NCBI GenBank assembly: GCA_963693085.1
Contig: OY856413.1
Coordinates: 744,708,556 to 744,772,555, forward strand
Source: Alisma plantago-aquatica
Lineage: Eukaryota > Streptophyta > Magnoliopsida > Alismatales > Alismataceae
Direction: 5' to 3'
DNA: 64,000 bases
The notes under the pieces are model-generated. The model did no database searches. It was given only the letters and a program-made list of their open reading frames with translations, and was not told where the DNA came from. Position 1 is the first letter of the stretch. Each line of letters starts with the position of its first letter. Made by a program: the position numbers and the translations under genes. Shown here piece by piece: positions 11,885-25,587 of this stretch.

Positions 11885-12223
11885 AACCCATTTAAGTTGA
11901 AACGAGTGTGAACCCATTTGAAATGAAACGGGTGTGGACTCGTTTGAGTTGAAATGGGTGTGAACTCGTTTGAGTTGAAACGGGTGTGAACTCATTTGAA
12001 TTGAAACGAGAGTGAACCCAATTGGATTGAAACGGGTGTGGACTTGTTTGAGTTGAAACGGGTGTGAACCCATTTGGATTGAAACGGGTGTGGAATCGTT
12101 TGAGTTGAAATGGGTGTGAACCCATTTGGATTGAAACGGGTGTGGACTCATTTTGAGTTGAAATGGGTGTGAACCCATTTGGATTGAAACGGGTGTGGAC
12201 TCGTTTGAGTTGAAACGGGTGTG
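11885..12223. repeat. 26-bp minisatellite, 13 copies (LTR A, right)
   Basis: Same 13 units in the same order as at 2424-2762 with scattered substitutions, mostly C/T and G/A. Confidence 0.92.
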
Positions 12224-14447
12224 GACATGAAAGGTGATATAAAGGTTATGATAGAATAGGATATCCTATGTTGAAGCCTTCAATTGGCCCAAGCCAGGTT
12301 AACCACTTACAAATTTAGTCAATTAGGATGAACCTCAATCAATTGGACACCAATTTGACCTTCAATTGAAAGCCAATTAGAGTTAAGTCTAACTCAATTA
12401 AGGTTTCTAATCGGCTAATCATCAATTTTCAACAATGTGAATCAAATCAAGGTTGAACCTATCAATTGAACTCCAATTGGGCCCAAACTTAACCCAAACG
12501 GTCTTGAGATTGTTTGGATGACCTCCGAACGATCTTGAGACCATTTGCCCAAAGTTTGACAAAAACATCAAGTTGGTTGGATAAGGGTTGAACCTTAAAT
12601 AGGTCTAAAATCAGCATTTATATCAAATCGTCAACCTATTGAAATTAAACCCTCAAACCATTAAATTTCCTTAACCTTAGACCTCCAAAGGGTGTTGGGG
12701 TGTCACTAAACGAGTTTGAACCCGTTTGAGTGAACCCCCAAATGGTTTTGAACCCGTTTGGGTCCTTCAACCCAAAACTCAACAAGATCTATACTTGAAA
12801 ACAGCAATTTTAACCCGATTAGGGTTAGGGTGTTGAAGTGCCTTCAACTCTCAATTGGTTAAGAATTTAACTTTGATTCTTTTCAGGAATGAAATTCAAC
12901 ATATTATGAACAGGAATATCAAACGGTCAATGCTTGTTCAACTCACTCAAATGGGTTGAACCCGTTTGCTCAAAAAGTTCAAGTTAATCAGTTTGGAAAA
13001 ATCAGTACTTTGTTCAATTCGATTGCCTAATTGATTGGCCTTCAACCTACGATTCCTTTGGAGTTAACCCCTCAAATTTGGTGGGTCATTAGCCTTCATG
13101 ATTATGAACAGGAATCCAAAACGGTCAATGCTTGGTCAACGCCCTCAAACGGGTTGAACCCGTTTGCTCCAACCGACCTTGTGAACCCGTTTGCCCTTCA
13201 AACGGTTTGGTCAGGGGGGAAACAGGACCGTTTGATAAAATAACTTTGGTAATCACGCCCATCTTCTTCTACCTCTGTCAAGGTCGGTTATTCCACCGTT
13301 TTTCTTGCAAAAGGGCAAGGAAGAAGGGAGGTAGAAGAAGAACTAAATGCTAAAATTGCAAGAACAAATATGCATATAAAGCAAAGAGTTTAAAGTTATA
13401 AAACCCGCCTTAAGGTCGTTCCTTGAGCTCCAAGCTTCCAAGCTTCCAGCCTATAATGGTGTCTTGAGCTCCACAGGTCGGCCAAGGGTGCTTCTCCAAG
13501 GAAAGGTTGGGAAAAGATGGCTATAATGAGAAAGCTAAGTGAATTAGCCATGAAACCAACCTTACACAAGAATTTTCTCCATGAATTCAAGCTAGAAGGT
13601 GGTGTTCTCTTACCTAGAACAGGTTGGTCACCCTCCTCTTCTCCAGAGCTCTGTCCTAATTCGGTCTAAGTAAGGAAATAAGAAAGGAAGTGAAGGAAAG
13701 GTTCCTTTACAATCAAAGGAAGGGTGTATATATATCTTGGGGTCATTTCTAACATAAGGACAACTAGTTTCTCCTTTTCTTAATTAGGTCCCTCCTTTCT
13801 TATAGGCACGTCCCTTATACTTATTATAAGCCACGTTTATCCCTTTCATACTTAAGAAAAACTCATCTTAAACCCAAGGTCCATAGGTGAATAAGGTCAA
13901 CTTTCAACTAGGGTTCATACATGAAAGATCTCCATACCCATATATGGTGAATTTCATGCACAAAGATCACTTTTCATATCTGATTATTAATTGATGCATC
14001 TCTTTCATCATTTCTACTCTAAATGATGCCAAGAGTCATATAAGATGCTCTAGAAGGTGTAATTTACAAATTTCACCCACAATTTGGGTAAATTACACTT
14101 TACTCCAAATTAGGGGTTTTAAGCATTAGGATCACTCCACAAGCTGCATCTGAATGCCCAAGCTTGGAAAATCCATCATGCCTAATCATATTCACTCATA
14201 TGATGTCTCAACATCAAAAGAACATCTTAACCTGTGAAATTGCAAGTTAAACCCTTAAAATGGGTAATTTGCACATGGGTCCCTACATTACAAAACAATG
14301 CTACAACTTTGTTTATAAAGGAGCAAAATTGAAATATATGTTCCTGAGGAACTTAATTACATGCCAGAGAATACTCACAGGTGTTTAATTACATAATTTA
14401 GGCAAAAATTCCAGGGTTAGGTTATAACCCAGGTCAGGGATGTTACA

Positions 14448-14812
14448 ATGGGTGACACAACCATGGCCAAAACCAAGCTCTCTTGCCGGATACAGGGTCC
14501 AACAAGGTAGAGCAAGGCCCAAACAAGGCAAAACAAAGCCCAAAAAAGCTCAACAAAGCCCAAGGCAACTCAAGCAATGAGCCCAACCCATCCTCTCCAC
14601 TCTATAGGATGCGAGGAGAGAGAGAGACATCTCTCAAGGTGAAAAACTTGCTCATCAACCCCAAACTTAGGTTATTTTCAAGTAGCACCTCCAACTCTCA
14701 ACAAAGCACAAACAAATCCTAATCACCACTTGAGGTGATTAGAAAGCAACTAAACATAAGGTTTAGGCAAAGCAAATAGGATAAGCCCAAAATGGAGGTC
14801 AGGGTCCTTACA
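14448..14812 (-). mobile_element. Element B 3' LTR, inner fragment
   Basis: It starts with the right copy of the ATGGG target duplication of element A and ends TCCTTACA at the LTR terminus. It matches 23359-23723. The open frame at 14483-14722 has a partial counterpart in the other LTR and is not supported as a gene. Confidence 0.9.
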
Positions 14813-14826
14813 AGCCATAAACCTCT
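14813..14826 (-). other. Probable polypurine tract of element B
   Basis: The minus strand reads AGAGGTTTATGGCT next to the LTR start TGTAAGG. It is less purine-rich than that of element A, but element C has the related GTTAGGGGTTTATGGT at the same place before its 3' LTR (52891-52906). It overlaps the gag-pol stop codon. Confidence 0.6.
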
Positions 14827-17800
14827 ACAAAGGGATTTCGTCCCTGAAATCCGAAGAGAAAAGTGAGGGATACTTACGCCTCATCTCTTCCTCAAGCTCC
14901 CACATGGCTTCCTCAATGCCACGATGATGCCAAAGAACTTTCACAAGAACCAGGTCCTTCCTCTTCAGTTTCTTCACTCTTTTGTCAAGGATCATCACTG
15001 GACCTTCCTCGTAGGTCACATCTTCATCGAGCTCAACCTCAACTGGCTGTATTACTGTCCCTATGTCTGGATGACTTTTCTTCAGCATGCTGACATGGAA
15101 CACCGGATGTAACCTGTGCAACTCTGGCAGTAGCTCTAACTTGTAAGCTACCTTTCCAACACGTTCTATCACCAGATATCACCCCATATATCTGGGTGCC
15201 AACTTTCCTTTCCAGCCAAACCTTAGCATGCCTTTCCATGGTGAGACCTTGAGATACACTTTGTCTCCTACCTAGAACTCTAAAGGTCATCGGTGATTAT
15301 CTACCTACGACTTCTGTCTGTCCTGTGCCGCTTTCAACTTTTGTCATATCACTCTGATCTTCTCTGTTGTCTATTGTACTAACTCAAGACCCAACAGCTG
15401 ATACTCACCAGACTCATACCAACATAGAGGAGATCTGCACTTCCTGTCATATAGAGCCTCATAAGGAGCCATGTCGATGCTCCACTGGTAGTTGTTATTA
15501 TAGGCAAACTCTATCAAACTGAGATGCACATCCCAACTACCTAGGAACTGTAGAACACAAGCTCAGAGAAGATCCTCCAAAGTCTGAATAGTCCTTTCAG
15601 ACTACCCATCTGTTTGCGGGTGGAAAGCAGTACTAAACCTCAACTGCGTTCCCAATGCTTTGTGCAACTTCTCCCAGAAACGACTCGTGAACTGGGGACC
15701 TCTTTCGAAAACTATCATTGCTGGTACGCCGTGCAAATGCACTATCTCATCTACATATACCTAAGAAATCTTCTCAGTTGTATACATTGTCTTTACCGGT
15801 ATGAAGTGCACATACTTTGTCAATCTATCCACTATCACCCAAATGGAATCATCATTCCTAGTTTTCCTTGGCAGACCAACTACGAAATCCATGGTTATAT
15901 GATCCCATTTCCACTACGGTATCAGCATGGGTTGCAACGTACCTACCGGCTTTTGATGCTCAGCCTTAACTTGATGGCATACTAGACACCTAGCCACAAA
16001 CTTGGCTACATCCTTCTTCAAGCCAGGCCACCAATACAGGTCCTTCAGATTATGATACATCTTGGTGACTCTTGGATGCATAGCATACATCGATGTGTGT
16101 GCTTCCTCGAGCACTAGCTTTCTCAGATCATCAACATCGGGGACCACCATCCTATTATGATAACAAACTAGTCCATCTTCGGACTCATGGAACCCATCAC
16201 GCTTTTTGCTGCCAAACTATGACCTGATCAACTACATTGTATCATCTGCCTACTATACGTATTTGATATGTTGTCTTAGTGTAGGCTTGACTTGAATCTA
16301 TGCCAACAAAGAAACCTCCAACTGCACATTCATCTGCCACAAAGAAACAAACATATCCCGCCTATGGCATACCAAAGAACTCAACTGTGACTTCTTTATG
16401 GAAAGAGAGGAAGACTTCCTACTAAGCGCATCAGCTACCACGTTCGCCTTACCAGGATGATACTCAATGGTGCAATCATAATCATTGATCAACTCCATCC
16501 AATGATGTTTTCGCATCTTCATCTCACTCTGTGAGAAGATGTACTTCAAGTTCTTATGATCTATAAAGATCTGACACACTTCCCCATAAAGATAGTGTCT
16601 CCAAATCTTCAACGCATGAACCACCGCTGCCAACTCCAAATCATGTGTCGGATAGTTCTCCTCATGTCTTTTAAGCTGTCGCGAAGCAAAAGAAACCACA
16701 TGATCCTCTAACATTAGCACATATCCTAGGCCCTTCTTGGAAGCATTGTAGAAAACAACATAGCCTTTCCTAGGCTCCGGCAGCACTAGCACTGGAGCAC
16801 TAGTAAACTTCTCCTTCAATCTTTGGAAAGCTTGCTGACAACGATCATCCCAAACAAAAGGTACATCCTTCCTAGTCATATTTGTCATCAGCAACACGAT
16901 CACACTGAAGTCCTTTATAAACCTTCGGTAATATCCTGCCAAACCCAGAAAACTATGAACTTCTATCGGCGTCTTTGGTTGCTCCCAATCTGCAACTGAC
17001 TCTACCTTCTTGGGGTCCACTCTAACTCCTTCAGCAGATATCACATGACCCAAGAAAGTCACTTCCTTCCACCAGAACTCACACTTACTGAACTTGACAT
17101 ACAAATGATGGTGGCGAAGAAGAGTCAAAGCTTGTCGAAGATGTTTTTCATGCTCTTGACTGTCCCGACTATAGATCAAGATGTCAACTATAAAAACTAC
17201 AACAAACTAATCTAGAAACAGACAGAACACCTTGTTCATCAGATCTATGAAAGTAGTAGGTGCATTGGTTAGCCCAAACAGCATAACCACAAACTGGAAG
17301 TGACCATACCTCATCCTAAAAGTTGACTTTGGTATGTCCTCATCCTTAATCCTCAACTGATGATATCCAGACCATAGATTGATCTTTGAGAACATTGTAG
17401 CGCCACACAATTGATCAAACAGATCATCTATCCTCAGCAATGGGTACTTGTTCTTGATTGTGACTTTGTTCAGCTGTCGGTAATCTATACACAACTACAT
17501 CGACCCATCCTTCTTCTTAACAAACAAGACTGGAGCACCCCAAGGTGATGTTCTTGGTCGGATGAAACCCTTATCCAACAACTCCTGTAACTACTTCTTC
17601 AGTGCTACCATCTCGGCTGGAGCCATCCTGTATGGCATCTAAGCAGCTGGTTGTGTTCCTGGCACCAGATTGATCTCAAAGTCAATCTCTCGAGGTGGGG
17701 GAACACTGGGAAACTTATCGGGAAACACATCTGCAAACTCTCAGACAACAAGAACCTCCTCAAGGCTAGGATCTTTTGCCTTGGTATCCAGAACATGAGC

Positions 17801-19501
17801 TAGGAACGCATTACATCCTTGTCACATCAACTTCTCATCCACCATTGTTGATACTAAATATGTCGGAAGAATCTTCCTATCTCCTTAGAAGATCCACTTC
17901 TCTCCACCGTCATCAAACACTGCTTGCTTGGAACCACAGTCCAACACAACCTTATACTTCTCTAAGGTATCCATCCCAAGGATCACATCGAATCCATGCA
18001 TCTCAAGTGGTATAAGATCCACTTGTATATTATGTCCTGAAAAAGATAAGACACAAGATGGGCACTCTTTTCGAAGCATCGAGGAACCATCAAGAGGGGT
18101 TTCTAACAACAGGCTATCTTTCTTATAGCTAACAAGTAAAAGACAGTTTTCAAACATAGTTCATGCGATAAAAGAGTGCGTAGCACCCAGGTCAACCAGA
18201 ACAGATATAAAGTAAGAAGAAGACAAATTAGAATGAAATAACTCCACCTGACCTGCCACCACTCGCGGGTTGACTATCACCTCCGGCTGACTCATAGCAT
18301 AGAATCGAGTTGTTGCTTGTTGTCAACATCCTATGCTTCCTTGAGCAGATGATCCCGCTTGCGATGCTTGACCACGTCCTTGCCTTCTGCTACCACTGGG
18401 CTACTATCTGTTTGACCCTTGCTAATTCTGCCTCAGTTGTTGTATTACTTCAACATCTCTCTTTGGGCAATTTGACCTCAAATTCCCAGTCTGTCCACAG
18501 AGATAGCATGACCTGCCTTCTATCTGCGGCATAGATGGCCCTATCATTGCCACTGAAGTTGTACTATGCACCTTTGACGACGAACAAACATAACCTATTC
18601 CCTTACTCAAGGACCATTGTGACGGTGTACTGGAACCTCTCATCATGGAAGGTGTTGAAAACCTTGGCTTCTTGAAGCCACCAGATCTCTATCCTTCAAA
18701 CTAAGCAGGCTTCTTCCTGGTAATGGACTCCCTTTTCTCCCTGATAGACCGTTCAATCCTTCATATAGACTCCATGAACATGGCAAACCGCTCCTGATTC
18801 TCCAAGGAAGTAGCAGGTGTCGATAGCTCAGCACTCAAACCTTTCTCAAATCGCCTGATTCTCTCATCATCTATTGCCGCCATGTGAGGGAAAAACCTCA
18901 ACAGATCCATAAACTTGGCTTCATACTCAGTGATGCTCATTGAACCCTGGAACATACACTCAAACTGGTTAATCTTCTCATCTAGATACGTCTTCAGAAA
19001 GTATTTGTTGATGAACTCTTGCCAGAAAACCTCCCGACCGATCACCTCAGAGGGTCGCTTCTCTTCCTCGATGGCCCACCAGTGGCCGGCACTACCTTTC
19101 AGAAGGTAGACAGTGTGCTTTACTTTATCTGCTTTAGGGATTTTGAGCATCCAGAAGGCCTTCTCGAGACCTGTCAACCACAGATATGCATCCACCAGAT
19201 CAGCCGTTCCAGTGTAATCCGAAGCTCCAACTCAGCGAAGCCGCTTAAAGGTCTTCCCAATGCCTGATGATTCACCATGGGGAGCCTGTGCTCTTGACGG
19301 AGGCACTGACACTCTTTCCACCATGTGATTCATCATAGCCATACTCTACCCCATAAGGTGTTGATAGGTAGGGTTTTCAAGAATGGCTGGGTGAAGTTGG
19401 GGGACCTCAGGCACCCGATCTTCATGTGCCTGCACTCTTGCTCCATCAACTGATCCAGCATCACTACTCTTGATAGCATGTTCTTCATAGTTTCTAGACA
19501 T
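14825..19501 (-). pseudogene. gag-pol: Element B gag-pol, heavily interrupted but in one frame
   Basis: A Tekay-like gag-pol of 1558 codons from ATG (MSRNYEEHA) at 19501 to TAG at 14825. Every recognisable block lies in one frame: Gag (18761-19195), zinc knuckle (18467-18508, with Asn in place of His), protease with DLGATHSF (near 18190), RT (17207-17494 and on), RNase H and connection (16298-17179), integrase finger (15914-16150), integrase core (about 15550-15890), GPY and chromodomain (14825-15172). I read more than twenty in-frame stops, nearly all TAG or TGA at Gln, Arg or Trp positions. Active sites are also lost: the RT FIDD box reads FIVD (Val codon 17186-17188), and the second catalytic integrase Asp is Glu (15704-15706). 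It is clearly more decayed than element A, which interrupts its LTR. Confidence 0.9.
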
Positions 19502-19614
19502 CTTTAAGCTTTCTCTTCCGCTGAGGGCAGAAGGTTATTGTAAGAAAATCTAGAAAACTCACAAGAATAGACACAACCCTAGTCCTATATCCCTGTAGAC
19601 TCAGCGGACCTAGC

Positions 19615-19626
19615 GCTCTGATACCA
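19615..19626 (-). other. Primer-binding site of element B
   Basis: Intact TGGTATCAGAGC on the minus strand, seven bases from the LTR end at 19634. Same initiator-Met tRNA primer as element A. Confidence 0.92.
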
Positions 19627-19633
19627 AACTAAT

Positions 19634-22600
19634 TGTGACATCACGCCATAACACAGACAACAAGGTGACACGTGAAAACATGCGGAACTTCCATAAACCA
19701 CATATTACCAAAAATACGGGTTAATTAAAATTGTTTTCAGAAAACATATAAAAGAGAACTATTACATTCAGATCCTCATCCTGCAAGGAAACATGTTATA
19801 TGAACATACACAAGCCTTGATATAAGTCCACAGCTTATCGGAACCAGTTTTACTATCAGCACTATAGTTCATCACCTATTTATATATACATAACGGGCCA
19901 CATCAGACCAGCAACATGATAAATAAAAGTACAACAGCTATACATCGTGAAACATTATCAAAACCCCTCCGAGGACCTGAGAGTACAGGGATGACTCTAG
20001 GACTCTACTACAAAACCACAAAATAGCAGCATGTCCATCTCTTGCCTTCTACTACTCTTCTTGCTTCTCGGCCGCAACCTTTCGACCACCACCACGTCTA
20101 ACGTGATCACATAAAAAGGTTATAAACCAGCAGGGTGAGACACACAGTCCCAGCGAGAAACATAACTCCCCGCTGAAACTATAAAACCTCAAAAGGTTTA
20201 AAGTAGATAAAGCAGATAGCTGGTAATGATATATAATAAGAGTAGCATATCGAGCAAGACTATAATTACCATCAATCTTACCAAGACATCTGGGGGCATA
20301 TAACCAAGTATTTCTTTTTGGAACATGATTGACAAGATAAGATTTATAAGAACTTATCACAAAAATATCAAGATCATATAAGTAATTGTAAGAGATAACT
20401 GGGTCATCTACATATGCAAGGCCTCAACCAATGTTCCGTGTTTTTCTCTAAGAAGTATATACTATTCGGTTGGATCACATTTTATTATGCCCTGAGGAAG
20501 TGAGTTGGCCCTGCTCAAATCCAACCTTTAGCTGTGAAGCCCAAAACTGATTCCATACAAGGTCAATGGGAGAGTTGGACTCCACGAACTAGCCTCCTCG
20601 TGGTCAGTGCACAAAACAAAAGTAGGACCATAGTCTCATGCTTATATGGCCTCAACCTCAGGGTCAGCTCTGCAAGCTACCCATCTCTCTAGCTCACCTT
20701 GACACAAGTACTAGTATACTTTTTGAGCCACGGGCTTGATCACCGTGCTCTTGATTCATGAACGCATTCATGCTCTAACTCATTGAGTCATGGACCTGTT
20801 CACCATTCTCTTTACCATACGGAGTCTACAACCGTAGTTGTACTCTAATCCTCTTATTTTCGGCTAGGAGAAACTGCACATATTCAACAATATGCGCTCT
20901 AGGTAATCCCGTAGGATAAACCTATTTCACCGTCATCAAAATCTGACGATGATGGATCTAACCCAGGGAAAACTACATGATATGTTTCATTGTAATTAAT
21001 TAGTATATATTTTAAGTGAGTTGCTAAGGATACCAAGTTGTAAAACATAAGCAGCATTGAGCTACATTACTATTGTTATTATCACATCATCATGGGATCT
21101 CAATCCTTCCTCACAGATTTCTACTGCCTCTCAAGGCATCAACATCCTGGGATAGCAATCACTTATCTCATCATTAGAGGATAACACCTCAACTAGTCAC
21201 TCAGCCCTTATCAAGTCCTCAGACCTATCTCAGCATACTGGCAATGCATGTTATCTCATCAACAAGGATTATTATCATTTAGTGTTATTCAAAACACATA
21301 TACATCATAGCTCTTACCTAGCTATGAATCCATTTAATATACTTGCATTGTTAGTATGCACATCAAGAGAGATAACTTAAAATCACCAGACATAGCTCTT
21401 ACAGATTATCATGTCATTAGGATTTGCAATTGCACATGTCATGATTATAAATATGTGTGTCATACTGTATCAATTACATCACTACTATCAAATCATGGGC
21501 ATCCATTTATGCTCTTTACCTTATAAACATGGGAAAGTATCTTATCATCTTTAACAACATCATCTTTATACATCCAACATAGCATAGGTTTGCAACTATT
21601 ATCATATATCAAAAGAAGCGGTTACATGATAAAGAAATACTACCTAGGGTTTCTGGGTTGGACATAACCCTCACCAAAGGTGCTCACTACCCTCACTAGA
21701 AGTGTGATGGGTAGTGCAACCTTTACTATAGGTGATATCAGGCAGGGTAACAACCCTTACTACAACTTGTCGGCCAAGGCACTTAGCGTCACCTATCGGC
21801 CAACACAAACTCAAGGTGTATCATGTAGCTGAGTCCATGGGGCATATTGTGCACCCAAGGTGACGACATCCCACTAAAATGGGCAAAGCCCTATCGACCC
21901 ACTATGTTTAGGGTTAGGGTTATGTCGAGAAGAAACTACCATATCAGCTAAGATCATGGCACCTAGGCCAACCTTATATCGCCCACTAAGGTACCCATCA
22001 TCAAATGACACAAAGGCACCATAAGGAAGCCTATCGCCCAACTAAAACCAACACCATATTGGTCACCACAAGGTACTCACAAGGGCCACCACACAACCCA
22101 TGTTGGGCAAGAACCTGACCCAACATGTATCACCCAAGACTCCAAACAGAGATATCAACTAAGCACTCTATCGGCCAAGGGGGCAACAACTACTAGGTCA
22201 AAGGATCATCCAGATCAAGGCATATCACCCAAGCACATCATCAAGGTCAAGAGAGCCATATCGGGCACAAAGCCAACCAAACACATCATATTGGCCAAGT
22301 TCCAAACCCTATACCAAGGGAGGTGTGTCAGGAAGCACTAGAACAAGGTGTATCATGCAAGGAACCAAGCTCATCTCGATAAGGTCGTCATCAACCTCAA
22401 GATCACCATCATCAAAACCCTAAAAGATCAAGAGGATTGGCTCACCTCTCAACAACCAAGAGAGAGGGGTTTTGTGCAACCTCCATCACCAATCGGGTAA
22501 CATGACGGATCATTTCCATATCGGCCAACTCTCAACCATTACTAGGTCAACATCCAACCAAGGCTCACCTCTCAAATCCATGATGAGAGAAGAGTATTGC

Positions 22601-23723
22601 CCAAGCAACTAGAGTATAGACTCACCTCTCAACAACCAAGTGAGAGGGGTGTTGCCTATATCACTAGAGCCGAACTCACTTCTTAAGACCGAAAGAGAGA
22701 AAGGGGTTTTGCCCAAGAAACTCTACACATAGGGTTTGGCCACCAAGATCAAAGCACATCCAACACATCCATTATGGCAACAAGATCATATATCCAACAA
22801 GATCAAAGATACAACTAAGCAAGAAGTATATTCAACAAGGTACATGGCCGATCAAGATGAAACATAGCATGCAACAAGAAAAGGAAGTAGTAAAGATAAG
22901 GTTAGGAGTTATGTAACCCGCCTTAAGAAAGATCCAAGCTCCTAGCACTAAGAAACACCTTCGGCCACCACAAGAGGAAGAAGAAGAAGACTGCAAAGAG
23001 AAGGATCGACCACCAAGCTTAGCTCCTCCAAGGGTATCAGCCACCAAGGTTGCAAAGGAGAGGTGTCATTTACCAAGGAAGCAAGGAAACTCAGGAACTA
23101 AAGGGATCCTTAGCAAGAGAAAGGATATACATATATAGAAGAGGGTGGAGGAGAAAACAAGGCAATGTGTCACCCACCTAGGGACACTTATCCATGGGCA
23201 ATTCCACTTTCTCAACCCACCTCATACACATGTCCATGGCAATTGCCACATGCAAGCATCATGCACCAAGTGTCCACTAGAGTGGTGACACAAATGAAGA
23301 TAAGAGTCAAAGATGGTCATTGGCCGATACACCTCACACCTTTGCCCGTCACAGTCCCATGGGCGACACAACCATGGCTGACACCAAGCTCTCTTGCCCG
23401 ATATAGGGTCCAACAAGGCAGAGCAAGGCCCAAACAAAGCAAAACAAATCCCAACAAAGCTCAACAAAGCCCAAGGAAACTCAAGCAATGAGCCCAACCC
23501 ATCTTCTCCACTCTAGAGGATGCAAGGAGATAGAGAGACATCTATCAAGGTGACAAACTTGCTCATCAACCCTAAACTTGGGTTATTTGCACGTAGCACC
23601 TCCAACTATCAACAAAGCACAAACAAACCCTAATCACCACTTGAGGTGATTAGAAAGAAACTAAACACAAGGTTTAGGAAAAGCAAACATGATAATTCCA
23701 AAATGGAGGTCAGGGTCCTTACA
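19634..23723 (-). repeat. Element B 5' LTR (4090 bp)
   Basis: Bounded by TGTGACA at 19634 and TCCTTACA at 23723, next to the primer site on one side and to copia integrase sequence on the other. Its last 640 bp match the split left LTR. Between 21640 and 22830 it is rich in short degenerate repeats built on ATCGGCCAA and CTCACCTCTCAACAACCAAG (for example 22441 and 22621). A TATA-like site is at 23132-23137. None of its short open frames (20052-20360, 22832-23047, 23165-23491) resembles a protein I recognise. Confidence 0.9.
23132..23137 (-). promoter_or_regulatory. TATA-like box in element B 5' LTR
   Basis: Counterpart of 48-53, about 590 bp inside the LTR that would drive element B transcription. 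Based on sequence composition and conserved position only. Confidence 0.35.
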
Positions 23724-25545
23724 AAGAAGGTCCAAGTATATCTTGGGAAATCATCGACAATAACTAGGCAATACTTGGAACCACGAAGCGATTACGTTCT
23801 CATAGGTCCAAATAGATCAATATGAAGAAGCTGAAGAGATCTCTTAGTGATAAGGACTCCTTTGGATTTGAAGGAGGACTTGGTTTTGTTTTCTTGTGTG
23901 CAAGGTTGGCATTCCTCAACTTCTTTAACTGATGCATATTTACATGACCAAGCTGGCAATGCCAAAGAGAAATATCTTTTGAGTTGACTACTAGGCATCC
24001 ACCAAACACATGCTTAATAGAGTTAAGAACAATAACATAAAGATTACCACTTCTAGTTCCCTTATATATAACTTGGTAGGTGAGGAAATCTAGAATCAAG
24101 CATTCAAAAGAAGTAAATAATACAAGGTAACTATTATCACAAAGTTGACTAACACTTATTAAATTGTGATGTAGGCCAACCAAAAAAAGAACATTCTTGA
24201 TGCATAAGGATTCACCTACATCACACTCACCTTTGACTTTACCTTTTTTGTTGTCCCATAAGGTGACGGATCCTCCTTTCTTCTTTGTGAAATTGTTGAA
24301 GTAGCTTATGTCACCGGTCATGTGATTTGTGCAACCACTATCAACAATCCATCTATCTTTTCCCTACAAGAAAGGAGAATGTCAGTTCCCAACTAAAACT
24401 TTGGGATCCAAAGTTAGCTTGGGGACCCATTTCATCTTTGGGTTTTTCCCCTTGGGCTTGTAAGAACAATAAGTGGAATAATGATCATCACATTGGCAAT
24501 GAGAACAAACCATAGGATTCTTAGTACCCAAAGACTCTCCTACAAAGAAAGAGGTCTCCTTGCCCTTTTTCTTACATGTGGCCTTACTCTTGCCCTTTGA
24601 GGCTCCCCCCTATAAATCCCAAACCACTAGTACCACTTTGTTTGGTAGAATGGTCAAGGATTTCATTTAGGGAGTTCTTCCCTTTGAGTAATTTCTACAG
24701 GGATGCTCTCAATCTATGGTTATCATCATTCAAAGAAACAATAGTAGAAGATAAACTAGATATGTCATCCCTAGCATGCACAAGATCAGCCTCAAGGCAT
24801 AAAGATTTAGTAAGATATGAATCATTTTCAAGAGAGATAGAAGCAACATTAACACTAGGCAACAAAGGTCTAGAAGATAGATCATTTACTTGACTAAGAA
24901 ACCTAGCATTTTCAGATTTTAGCATTTGAATATATTTGATATAAACATCTCTCTCTCTTCTCTACGAGCATCAATAAGCAACATAAATTCAAAATTTTTA
25001 GTTTTAAGCAAATCAAGCTCTTTAAGGCAATTTTGGTTCTCTTCCTTAAGATTCTCAATGTTCTTAAGGTAGATACCATTCTCAACTTCAACCCCATTGT
25101 ATTGGAGTTGAAGATCAAGGTATTTACCTTGCAACTTATCAATACTATCAAGATTGGTTATCCCATTAAATCCCAAACTTTCAAACTTATCATAAAGATC
25201 ATCAATAATTTTTCCTAACCGTTTTCTTTTAGATTTACATTTTGCAAAAGATGAACAGGTAGTAACAAGCATGTCAATAATAGCTTCTTTAGGCAATTAG
25301 TGTAAGCTTACCTTGCTTACCCCACTTACCTCACCAATATCTTCACTTGTAGAGGCCATGAGAGAAAGGTGGCACTCTCCATCTTCTTCTGAGCTAGAGT
25401 TTCTTGAAGATGAAGCTTCCCAAGCCGCATGAGCTGCATTCTTGTTCCTCTTCTCCTTCTTATCCTTCCTCTTGTACTTGCTCTCTGTCTTGTAATCCTC
25501 TTCTTTCCTTGAGCTGCTCTTGTGGTGAGACTTTCTTGACTTTGG

Positions 25546-25587
25546 GCATTCACTCTTGTAGTGCCCCTTTTGACCACACTTGTAGCA
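25546..25587 (-). other. Intact CCHC zinc knuckle of copia element E
   Basis: C-x2-C-x4-H-x4-C with YKCGQKGHYKSEC inside. It marks the C-terminal end of Gag nucleocapsid and anchors the reading frame of this damaged element. Confidence 0.9.

Larger units (their letters stand above)
280..14447 (-). mobile_element. Element A: complete Ty3/gypsy chromovirus (Tekay/Del-like) LTR retrotransposon
   Basis: A 14.2-kb element with every structural landmark. It has two LTRs (280-4986 and 9821-14447) that begin TGTAACATCC and end GCCCACA on the minus strand, a primer-binding site, one gag-pol frame with a C-terminal chromodomain, a polypurine tract and a 5-bp target duplication. It is inserted in the LTR of element B. 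LTR divergence is about 2 percent over the first 335 bp by eye, so the insertion is fairly recent. The domain order PR-RT-RNaseH-IN-chromodomain, the LTR size and the integrase sequence fit the Tekay (Del) lineage. The gag-pol frame carries six stop codons, so this copy is not autonomous as it stands. Confidence 0.95.
9821..14447 (-). repeat. Element A 5' LTR (4627 bp)
   Basis: The partner of 280-4986, in element orientation the upstream LTR that would drive transcription. It holds the shorter version of the 40-bp repeat (11436-11541), the same 13-unit minisatellite (11885-12223) and the TATA-like site at 13727-13735. It is followed by the target duplication ATGGG. No coding gene is seen. Confidence 0.95.
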
